From JBMOPD01 sp049323615 (GTDB lineage: Bacteria; Bacillota; Desulfotomaculia; Desulfotomaculales; Desulfocucumaceae), in the NCBI GenBank assembly GCA_049323615.1, contig JBMOPD010000106.1:1-64000 (forward strand): 64,000 nt of DNA, given 5' to 3'. Position 1 is the stretch's first letter. The number at the start of each line of letters is the position of its first letter. The translations under genes and the position numbers were made by a program. Below, piece after piece: positions 43,309 to 50,954 of the stretch. The notes under the pieces are model-generated. The model was not told the origin of the DNA and searched no databases. It worked only from the letters and a program-made list of their open reading frames with translations.

Positions 43309-44583
43309 GTGTCTTTATTCGGCGGCCTGCCCGGCCTGGAAGAAGAACTGGTTAAATGCATGAAATGCGGCAACTGCCAGGCAGTCTGTCCCCTGTACAG
43401 GGAAACGGCGGCCGAGCCGGCCGTGGCCAGGGGAAAAATACGCCTGGCCGCGGCGGTATTGAATGGTGAACTGCAGCCGACGGCGGAACTGGCCGGCCTT
43501 TTCGACTTTTGTCTGACCTGTATGGCCTGTGTGGCCAATTGCCCCTGCGGTGTCCGGGTGGACCGGGTGATCCTGGCCGCCCGGAATGCCGTGGCCCGGA
43601 GCAGGGGACTGTCCTTGTTGAAAAGAACCGCCATAACCGGCCTTTCCCGCCCCGGCCTGTTAAACACCGGGCTGGGGGCGGCCAGGACTGCCCAGGGGAT
43701 TTTATTTAAAAAGCATGGGGAGGGGATGACCCCGCGCTTCCCCCTGGGGCTGGAAATGAGGAGGGTGCTGCCTCCCCTGGCCGGCCGGTTTTTACGGGAC
43801 GAACTGCCGGAGGTGGCTAAAACTGATCAGCCGCTGGAAAGGGTGGCATTCTTTACCGGCTGCCTGATCAATTATGTCTACCCCGGGGTGGGCAGGGCTA
43901 TTGTCGCTGTATTGCAGAGGAACGGCATCGAGGTGGTGATACCCGCCGGGCAGCACTGCTGCGGGTCGCCGGTGACCATAATGGGAGACCATGACACGGC
44001 GGAAGCCATGGCCCGGTCCCATGTGGACCTGTTCTCGTCGGTCCGGTGTGATGCCGTGATCACGGCCTGCGGCACCTGCGGGGAGAGCTTCAGGGAGTAT
44101 TATCCCGCCCTGCTGACGGGAAGTGAGCTGGGGTCCACGGCCAGGGTACTGTCCGGTAAAACCTTCGATATATCTGAATACCTGGTGGAAAAGGTGGATA
44201 TAAAACCGGACCGGCTGGCGGCAGTGGAAGCGGCGGTTACCTATCACCAGCCCTGCCACCTGGCCAGGGGGATGGGCGTTAAAGACCAGCCCGTGGAACT
44301 GTTGAAAAAAATACCCGGCCTTACCTATGTGCCCATGAAGGATCCCGGCCGGTGCTGCGGCGGGTCCGGCATTTTCAGCCTGACCCACTACGATACCGCC
44401 GGACACGTGCGGCAGCATAAACTGAATGATATTAAAGGGACCGGCGCCAATATGGTGGCCACGGGATGCGGTTCCTGCCGGATGCACCTGCAGGACGGGC
44501 TGGTCCAGAGTAAAATAGAGGCCTTAGTTCGCCACCCGGTGGAACTGCTGGAACAATCATACCGCATCAGGGGAGAGGGGTGA
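43309..44583 (+). CDS. glcF: Fe-S subunit of lactate/glycolate dehydrogenase
   Basis: 424 residues, GTG start two bases after glcD. Two [4Fe-4S] motifs near the N-terminus (CMKCGNCQAVCP, CLTCMACVANCP) and two CCG domains: GCLINYVYPGVGRAIV ... HCCGSP and YHQPCHLARGMG ... CCGGSGIF, ending CGSCRMHL. CCG domains hold the cubane cluster used in Hdr-type electron transfer. Passes electrons from GlcD to the membrane or to an electron-transfer partner. Confidence 0.92.
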   Translation: MSLFGGLPGLEEELVKCMKCGNCQAVCPLYRETAAEPAVARGKIRLAAAVLNGELQPTAELAGLFDFCLTCMACVANCPCGVRVDRVILAARNAVARSRGLSLLKRTAITGLSRPGLLNTGLGAARTAQGILFKKHGEGMTPRFPLGLEMRRVLPPLAGRFLRDELPEVAKTDQPLERVAFFTGCLINYVYPGVGRAIVAVLQRNGIEVVIPAGQHCCGSPVTIMGDHDTAEAMARSHVDLFSSVRCDAVITACGTCGESFREYYPALLTGSELGSTARVLSGKTFDISEYLVEKVDIKPDRLAAVEAAVTYHQPCHLARGMGVKDQPVELLKKIPGLTYVPMKDPGRCCGGSGIFSLTHYDTAGHVRQHKLNDIKGTGANMVATGCGSCRMHLQDGLVQSKIEALVRHPVELLEQSYRIRGEG

Positions 44584-44592
44584 TCGGCCGGG

Positions 44593-45198
44593 ATGTCAGG
44601 AAAACTTGTTGACCTGTACGACCTGTTCCGGGAAAGGGCCGGGGCGGTTTCCACCCGGGTAATAAGGGTTGCCGATTATCATGCCGCCGCAGGGGCGCTG
44701 GCTGAAATTATTGACCGGGAGAAGGCCGGCAAGATTGTGGCCGATTCTTCCGGTATGGTAAACAGGTGCGTACAGATTCTTAGGGAAAAGTCCGTAATAT
44801 GTGTAAACGGTGAAGGCGGCCGCAATCTCCCCGCCTTATTCTTTGACGGCCTGCGCAAGAACGCGGAGGACGCCGATATGGGGCTTTCGGAAATGGCGGT
44901 GGGCGTTGCCGAAACCGGTTCCCTGGCGGGTGACTGCACTTCCGTGGAGAGCAGGCTGGTTTCCACCCTGCCCCCGATACACGTGGTGTTGATGCCGGCA
45001 TCCAATATCGTGGCCACCCCCGGGGAGGCCATAGAAAAATTTTACAGCCTTCCGGGCAAGACTCCGGGGTACCTTTCCTTTATCACCGGTCCCAGCAGAA
45101 CTGCGGATATTGAGCGGGTACTGACCATCGGCGTACACGGGCCGGAAAAATTGTATGTCATCCTGGTGGGTGAAACCGGGGGTGGCTGTGATGGCTGA
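44593..45198 (+). CDS. lutC: LutC/YkgG-type lactate utilisation protein (LUD domain)
   Basis: 201 residues. LUD fold: EKAGKIVADSSG, MGLSEMAVGVAETGSLAGDC, VSTLPPIHVVLMPASNIVATPGEAI and TGPSRTADIERVLTIGVHGPEKLYVILV; TGPSRTADIE is the family signature. LutC works with LutA and LutB in L-lactate oxidation. The stop overlaps the start of the next gene by eight bases. Confidence 0.92.
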   Translation: MSGKLVDLYDLFRERAGAVSTRVIRVADYHAAAGALAEIIDREKAGKIVADSSGMVNRCVQILREKSVICVNGEGGRNLPALFFDGLRKNAEDADMGLSEMAVGVAETGSLAGDCTSVESRLVSTLPPIHVVLMPASNIVATPGEAIEKFYSLPGKTPGYLSFITGPSRTADIERVLTIGVHGPEKLYVILVGETGGGCDG

Positions 45199-47332
45199 TA
45201 AATTGAGGGAACAGATTTCCACCGCCCTTGACAATTCCAACCTGCGCCGGGCGCTGGGAAATTTCGCCGACGCCTACCTGGGATCCCGGGAAAACGTATA
45301 CCGGGGCAAAAACTTCGAGGCCATAAGGCAAAGAATAGCCGCGATCAAGAAAACTACAGTGGAAAACATGGAAGAACTGGCCGGCCGGTTCGCAGCCGCA
45401 GCCGGGAAGGCGGGCGCGGTGGTGTACAGGGCGAACACCGGCCGGGAGGCCAGGGATTATATAAAAAACCTGGCGCTGTCCAGGGGCGTTAAGACCATCG
45501 TCAAGTCCAAATCCATGGCCACCGAGGAAATACACCTCAACCAGTACCTCAAGGATGCAGGCATCGAGGTGCAGGAGACCGACCTGGGAGAATGGATTAT
45601 CCAGCTGTCCGGGCAAAGGCCCTCGCACATGGTGATGCCGGCCATCCACATGACCAGGGGTGAGGTGGCCGGTGTTTTCTCCACCGAGACCGGAAGGGAC
45701 CTCAGCGACGAGATACCGGTGCTGGTCAGGGTGGCCAGGGAAGAGCTGAGGCAGAAATTTCTTACGGCCGACATGGGAATTTCCGGGGCCAACATCGCCG
45801 TGGCCGAAACCGGAACCGTGGTGATGGTGACCAACGAGGGAAACGGCCGCCTGACCACCACTCTGCCTCCCCTGCACGTGGTGGTGGTGGGACTGGATAA
45901 GCTGGTCTCTTCAATAAGGGATGTCGGGCCGGTACTGGAGGCCCTGCCCCGCAGCGCCACCGCCCAGCACCTGACCAGCTATGTGACCATGATCACCGGT
46001 CCGGCGCCGGCCTGTGACCGGTCCGGGAAACCGGTTGCCAAGGAAATGCACATCGTCCTGCTGGACAACGGCCGCACCGGGATGGCTGCGGACCCGGTGT
46101 TCAGTGAAGCGCTGCAGTGTATAAGGTGCGCCTCCTGCCTGAATGTCTGCCCCGTTTTCCAGCTGGTGGGCGGCCACGTGTACGGCTATGTATACACCGG
46201 CGGCATAGGGACCATCCTTACGGCCTTCCACCACGGCTTTGAAAAGGCTGAAGACATCCAGTCCCTGTGCCTGGGGTGTGAGCGCTGCAAGGCCTTCTGC
46301 CCGGCCGGCATAGACATTCCGTCGCTGATCAGGGCACTGCGGGCCAGGATAACAAGCCGGAAAGGCCTGCCGGGAGGTGCAAAATTCCTCCTGGAAACCG
46401 TTTTGCCCAACCGCAGCCTTTTTCACGGGCTGATCAGGGCGGCCTCGGTGGCTCAGAAGCCCTTTGTCCGGGATAGAGCCCGGGTCCGGCATTTACCCCT
46501 TTTCCTGGCCGGCATTACCCGGGACAGGACACTGCCGGCCATTGCCGCCAGACCTTTCCGGTCGGTGGCGGGCAATCTTCCGGCACCGGAAAATCCCAGG
46601 GACAGGGTGGGCTTTTTCGCCGGCTGCCTGATTGATTTCGTGTATCCCCGGATTGGTGAGGCGGTACATAAAACCCTGGCCGGGATGGGTTACAAGATGG
46701 TTTTCCCCCCGGATCAGACCTGCTGCGGCCTGCCGGCGTCATATCTGGGGGCCGTTGATCCGGCGGCCAGGACAGCCAGGCAGAATATCGCGGCCTTTGG
46801 AGACCACTGCCGGTATATTGTTACCGCCTGCCCCACCTGCGCCTCGTTCCTGAAACACGACTATCCAACACTGCTGCGGGACGACCCGGACTGGTCCGGC
46901 AGGGCCGGGATATTTTCCGAAAAAGTCATAGACTATTCGTCATTTTTGCTCTCCCAGGGGTTCAACCCAGGCGGCGGCATGGGGAAAGGGAAAAAGATAA
47001 CCTACCACGACTCCTGCCACCTGAAGAGAAAGTTGGGTGTTTTCACGGAACCCAGGGAACTTTTGTCCGGGCTGGGTTATGATCTGGCTGAAATGAAATG
47101 GCCCGACCGCTGCTGCGGCTTTGGCGGTTCCTACTCGGCCCGCTTTCCGGAGATCTCGGGACCTATACTGGAGGCCAAAATAAGGGATATCCTGGAAACC
47201 GGGGCCGAAATGGTGGCCACCGACTGTCCCGGGTGTTTGCTGCAGATATCCGGCGGCCTGGATGCCAGGGACTGCCGCGGCATCCGGGTGATGCACACCG
47301 CGGAGCTGCTCAACGGGTTTGATCAGGAATAG
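45191..47332 (+). CDS. LutB-LutA fusion, L-lactate dehydrogenase Fe-S protein
   Basis: 713 residues from ATG 45191 (GGGGTGG ahead, inside lutC). Residues 1-400 match LutB: LUD domain (VKSKSMATEEIHLNQYL, GISGANIAVAETGTVVMVTNEGNGRL, TGPAPACDRSG) and two [4Fe-4S] motifs (CIRCASCLNVCP, CLGCERCKAFCP). Residues about 480-713 match LutA: CCG domains GCLIDFVYPRIGEAV ... TCCGLP and YHDSCHLKRKLG ... CCGFGGSY, ending CPGCLLQ. In Bacillus these are separate genes; fused forms occur in lactate-oxidising sulfate reducers. Ends at a good terminator. Confidence 0.92.
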   Translation: MADKLREQISTALDNSNLRRALGNFADAYLGSRENVYRGKNFEAIRQRIAAIKKTTVENMEELAGRFAAAAGKAGAVVYRANTGREARDYIKNLALSRGVKTIVKSKSMATEEIHLNQYLKDAGIEVQETDLGEWIIQLSGQRPSHMVMPAIHMTRGEVAGVFSTETGRDLSDEIPVLVRVAREELRQKFLTADMGISGANIAVAETGTVVMVTNEGNGRLTTTLPPLHVVVVGLDKLVSSIRDVGPVLEALPRSATAQHLTSYVTMITGPAPACDRSGKPVAKEMHIVLLDNGRTGMAADPVFSEALQCIRCASCLNVCPVFQLVGGHVYGYVYTGGIGTILTAFHHGFEKAEDIQSLCLGCERCKAFCPAGIDIPSLIRALRARITSRKGLPGGAKFLLETVLPNRSLFHGLIRAASVAQKPFVRDRARVRHLPLFLAGITRDRTLPAIAARPFRSVAGNLPAPENPRDRVGFFAGCLIDFVYPRIGEAVHKTLAGMGYKMVFPPDQTCCGLPASYLGAVDPAARTARQNIAAFGDHCRYIVTACPTCASFLKHDYPTLLRDDPDWSGRAGIFSEKVIDYSSFLLSQGFNPGGGMGKGKKITYHDSCHLKRKLGVFTEPRELLSGLGYDLAEMKWPDRCCGFGGSYSARFPEISGPILEAKIRDILETGAEMVATDCPGCLLQISGGLDARDCRGIRVMHTAELLNGFDQE

Positions 47333-47350
47333 CAACCGGCATTCAGCTTT

Positions 47351-47374
47351 CCCCTCATTTTTTGAGGGGTTTTT
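47351..47374 (+). terminator. Rho-independent terminator of the lactate operon
   Basis: CCCCTCA (47351-47357) and TGAGGGG (47363-47369) around a T-rich loop, followed by TTTTT. Confidence 0.88.
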
Positions 47375-47380
47375 ATTTCG

Positions 47381-47413
47381 AATTCACATTGGGGACGGTT
47401 CTCATTGTGAATC
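47381..47413. repeat. REP-like palindromic element
   Basis: ATTCACA (47382-47388) and TGTGAAT (47406-47412) enclose TGGGGACGGTTCTCAT. The GGGGACGGTTCTC core is a recurring intergenic motif of related Firmicutes; the palindrome inside dppD (29184-29241) has related ends. Confidence 0.5.
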
Positions 47414-47577
47414 ATGAACTGTTTATATTTTAAAGTTGCCTGTGAGAAAAAGGACATGACCGGATAATTGTCGAATTTTAACAAAGAAGGAAACAAAAAT
47501 TGCTAAATTTACGTCTTCATATTTGTAAGAGATTATCCTGGTGTGCCACTCATTAACCGGATCAGGAGGGATTTTTT

Positions 47578-50500
47578 ATGAAAATCAGATTGTTCTTCGG
47601 GCTGCTGGCGGTGCTGGCGGTGTTTGCCTTTTCCTGCGGCCTGGCAGCCGCCGAAGAACCGGTCGTTGAATTTTATGATGTGGGGAACCACTGGGCCGGC
47701 GAAACTATTGCCCAGTGCAAAACTTATCAACTGATGAGCGGATACCCGGGCAACCTTTTTATGCCGGACCGGAACCTGAGCAGGGCCGAGGCCCTGGCGG
47801 TGATTGGCCGCAGCCTGGGTTGGGACAAACAGCTGGGGAGCGTGTCCACTTCAGGGATAAAGTTTCAGGCGGATTTATGGAGCGGCTTCAAGGGATACGT
47901 GGCCGTAGCCGCGGAAAAACAATTAATTAACAGGAATGCCATTCCCCTGATCAATTTCAATGACCCGGCTACCCGTATGGAAATGGCCCTGTGGCTGGCC
48001 CAGGCGCTGAATCTTACGGGAAACGGAAACAATCTCAATTTCAACGATCTAAAAGATATCCCCGTTGCGTACAGAAGCATGCTGGCCGGAGTTGTGGAGG
48101 CCGGAATCTTTAAAGGTATGCCCGGCAACCTGTTTGCTCCGTCCAGGTCCCTGACCAGGGCCGAGATGGCCACCATACTGGCGCGGCTGGTTGATGACGG
48201 CAAGCTCACCCCCCCGACCGGCCGGCAGGTGACCGGAACACTTAAAAATATCAGCTGGGCCCAGCAGAAGATCACCGTTGAACAGCCCTACGGCGCAAAC
48301 ACCTATGACCTTGCCAGCCCTTACATGGTCTTCCGCCAAGGCAGGAAGTCCGACCCCACCGACATTATGGCGGGGGAAAATGTAAAAATTTCTCTCAATC
48401 AGTCCGGCAAGTGTGTTTTGATTGCCTACCAGGACGGATCACAGGCGTCCGGCGAGGGGACAAAATCATACACCGGTACGGTGCTGTCATACAGCGACGG
48501 GCTACTAATCTTCAAGCCTGACACCGGGTCCAGTTTCGGCTTCACCCTTTCACCCGCGGCCGTGATAACGGTGTCCGGCGCCAGCGCCACCACCGGGTCG
48601 GTGAAAGCCGGGGCCAGGGGGACCATTACCGTAAGCGGCGGCAAGGTTACCAGAATGGATCTCACCGGCGGAACTACAGCCCCTACCTCTTCGGGGGACA
48701 GGGGATACGTGGTAAATAAATACTGGGATTATTTTACCGTCCGCCTCGGTTATGGCTGGGTGGAGGAAATACAGGCGGCCGGCGTGTCCTTTACCTTGAA
48801 TAACTTCAATAGCAGCTACGGGGCGCTGAAGCGGGGAACGTACGTGGAACTGATAAGGTCCGGGTCTGCGGTAAGGACGGTGAATATACTGGACGGTGAC
48901 CGCAAGGTGTTCGGCGAGGTGGAGCAGGTCAACTCCATGTCCATATCCATTGAAGATGAAGATGGCAAGTCTTTCAGCTACAACATCTACAGGAGTGCCA
49001 GGGTGCTGAACAGTGACGGCGACCATGTCGACATAGACGACCTCGAGGCGGGGGATGACGTGGAGATTACCCTGGATGACAATGACCAGGTCAGGGAAAT
49101 CAAGGCAAACGTGGATTCCGTCAATGACCTGGAGGGCAGGGTGGAAAGCATAAGCACTTCGGGCAGCAAGAGAATAACCATCGAGGACAAAGACGGGGAC
49201 AGCCACACCTACTACCTGGCGGACAGCGTAACGGTCCGGGAAGGGAGTTCCACGCGCAGCCTGGGCAGCGTTGAAGAAGATATGTGGGTGGAACTGACCC
49301 TGGACAACAATAACGATGTGACTTTAATCAAGATTGTGGGATATTCCGTGGTGGAGGGCGAAGTTACAGATATCCGCACCTCCGGCACCAAAAGGATTGA
49401 TATTGAAGAGAGCGACGGCGATGAAGAGACCTACTACATTGATAATGATGTGACAGTAAAGGAAGGAAGCGCCGCCCGCACCCTGGACTACATTGACGAG
49501 GGCATGGAGGTGAGGCTGACCCTGGACGTCGACAGCCGCGTGACCAGGATTGAAATCATTGACGAGTCCACCGTGGAGGGTGAGGTCATTGATATAATAA
49601 CTTCCGGGTCAGACCGGATACGCATCGAAAAAAGTAACGGAGATATAGAGACCTACTACCTGGATGACGATGTTACGGTTAAAGAAGACGGGTCCAGCCG
49701 GGACCTGGACGACGTCGAGGAAGGCATGGAGGTCAGGCTGACCCTGGACAGCAGCGGGGACGTAACCAGGATTGATATCCTGGACGAATCAGAAAGCTCC
49801 ACCACGGACGTGGAAGGCGAGGTCACCCACATTCAGACCACCGGGAACAACAGGTTCATCGAAATTGAGGAAAGCGGCGGCGACGAAGAAATTTACGACC
49901 TTGCCGACAGCGTGACGGTCCGGGAAGGCAGTGAAACCCGCAGCCTGAATTATATAATCGACGGCATGCGCGTTGAACTGACCCTGAACAGCAGCGGCGA
50001 TGTAACCAGGATTGATATCAACGAATCATCCGGCACGGACTATGTCGAGGGTGAAGTGACCGGCATCTGGACCTCGGGCACAGACCGGATCGAGGTTAGG
50101 GAAAGCGACGGGGATGAAAAAATCTATTACATCGACAATTATGTGACGGTGGAGGAAGACGGGAGAGACCGTGATCTGGACGATGTGGAAGAAGGAATGT
50201 ATGTCCGGCTGACCCTTGACGGCAACGAGGTTACCCACATCGAAATTTACGGAGAGGAAACCATAGAGGGCGTGGTCACCTACATCCGGACCACGGGCAC
50301 CGAGCGGATCGAGATTGAGAAAAGCAACGGCGATGATGAGATCTATTACCTGGATGACGATGTACCGGTGCGTGAGGATGGAGATTCCCGGAACCTGGAT
50401 GATATTAAAGAAGGCATGGAGGTCAGGCTGATCCTGGACAGGGATGACGAGGTTACCCTGATCGAAATCACCGGAGTGTCGTATGTCCGGGGTGAGGTCA

Positions 50501-50697
50501 CCTACATCCGGACCACGGGCACCGAGCGGATCGAGATCGAGGACAGTGACGGCGATGATGAGATCTACTACATCGATGACGATGTGGCGGTGTGGGAAGG
50601 CGGCTCCAGGCGGGACCTGGACGATGTGGAGGATGGTATGGATGTGAAGCTGACCCTCGACAGTGACGAAAGGGTAACGCGGATTGATATACTTTAA
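47578..50697 (+). CDS. SLH-domain envelope protein with eight acidic tandem repeats
   Basis: 1039 residues, signal peptide 1-26 (LLAVLAVFAFSCGLAAAEE). Three SLH domains follow (about 30-210; VGNHWAGETIAQCKTYQLMSGYPGNLFMPDR, and LTRAEMATILARLV), which anchor proteins to cell-wall polysaccharide. Next come two or three divergent beta units and eight ~73-residue repeats of the form VEGEVTxIxTSGTxRIxIExSDGDEETYYLDDDVTVKEG..LDDVEEGMEVRLTLD. The repeats are rich in Asp/Glu, suggesting Ca binding or a charged surface layer. No catalytic domain. A paralogue follows. Confidence 0.9.
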   Translation: MKIRLFFGLLAVLAVFAFSCGLAAAEEPVVEFYDVGNHWAGETIAQCKTYQLMSGYPGNLFMPDRNLSRAEALAVIGRSLGWDKQLGSVSTSGIKFQADLWSGFKGYVAVAAEKQLINRNAIPLINFNDPATRMEMALWLAQALNLTGNGNNLNFNDLKDIPVAYRSMLAGVVEAGIFKGMPGNLFAPSRSLTRAEMATILARLVDDGKLTPPTGRQVTGTLKNISWAQQKITVEQPYGANTYDLASPYMVFRQGRKSDPTDIMAGENVKISLNQSGKCVLIAYQDGSQASGEGTKSYTGTVLSYSDGLLIFKPDTGSSFGFTLSPAAVITVSGASATTGSVKAGARGTITVSGGKVTRMDLTGGTTAPTSSGDRGYVVNKYWDYFTVRLGYGWVEEIQAAGVSFTLNNFNSSYGALKRGTYVELIRSGSAVRTVNILDGDRKVFGEVEQVNSMSISIEDEDGKSFSYNIYRSARVLNSDGDHVDIDDLEAGDDVEITLDDNDQVREIKANVDSVNDLEGRVESISTSGSKRITIEDKDGDSHTYYLADSVTVREGSSTRSLGSVEEDMWVELTLDNNNDVTLIKIVGYSVVEGEVTDIRTSGTKRIDIEESDGDEETYYIDNDVTVKEGSAARTLDYIDEGMEVRLTLDVDSRVTRIEIIDESTVEGEVIDIITSGSDRIRIEKSNGDIETYYLDDDVTVKEDGSSRDLDDVEEGMEVRLTLDSSGDVTRIDILDESESSTTDVEGEVTHIQTTGNNRFIEIEESGGDEEIYDLADSVTVREGSETRSLNYIIDGMRVELTLNSSGDVTRIDINESSGTDYVEGEVTGIWTSGTDRIEVRESDGDEKIYYIDNYVTVEEDGRDRDLDDVEEGMYVRLTLDGNEVTHIEIYGEETIEGVVTYIRTTGTERIEIEKSNGDDEIYYLDDDVPVREDGDSRNLDDIKEGMEVRLILDRDDEVTLIEITGVSYVRGEVTYIRTTGTERIEIEDSDGDDEIYYIDDDVAVWEGGSRRDLDDVEDGMDVKLTLDSDERVTRIDIL
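48904..50694 (+). repeat. Eight tandem repeats (about 222 bp each) inside the SLH gene
   Basis: Units begin near 48904, 49126, 49351, 49573, 49810, 50044, 50263 and 50485. Units 7 and 8 share long identical DNA stretches (around 50275-50310 and 50496-50531), a sign of recent duplication or conversion; units 1 and 2 are the most diverged. Confidence 0.85.
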
Positions 50698-50718
50698 CTA
50701 ACCTGAAAAAAGCTTATC

Positions 50719-50819
50719 CTGAAAAGCCTCAGGGTCAGAATACAGAATCCAGGAGCCAGAATCCAGAATAAAAACAACCAATTCTTAGCCGGAGTGTACG
50801 ATGGGGGAGGGCTTTTCAG
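50719..50819. repeat. Intergenic repeat with long-range inverted ends
   Basis: CTGAAAAGCCTC (50719-50730) pairs with GAGGGCTTTTCAG (50807-50819, one extra G). Between them lie tandem CAGAATACAGAATCCAGGAG-like units (50734-50769) related to those at 17249 and 56011. It looks like a small non-coding insertion between the two SLH genes, or the end of the first transcript. Confidence 0.5.
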
Positions 50820-50822
50820 TTA

Positions 50823-50845
50823 TTCTCTGTGTCCTCTGTGGCGAA
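50823..50845. repeat. Dispersed intergenic repeat (TTCTCT...CTCTGTGGC type), copy 2
   Basis: TTCTCTGTGTCCTCTGTGGC; same family as 10585-10617. Confidence 0.5.
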
Positions 50846-50954
50846 TAATGACCTTTATAGGCCTGGAAAAAAAGGACATGGATGGTAGATGTCGTATATA
50901 GTATTACAACGGTTCCGGCCGGATCAAAATTGTCCAGGACCAAGGAGGGTCTTT

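Noticed and set aside
48904..50694. CRISPR-like regular repeats
   Set aside because: The ~222-bp periodicity keeps one reading frame and encodes protein repeats in an SLH protein; there are no short identical repeats with unique spacers.
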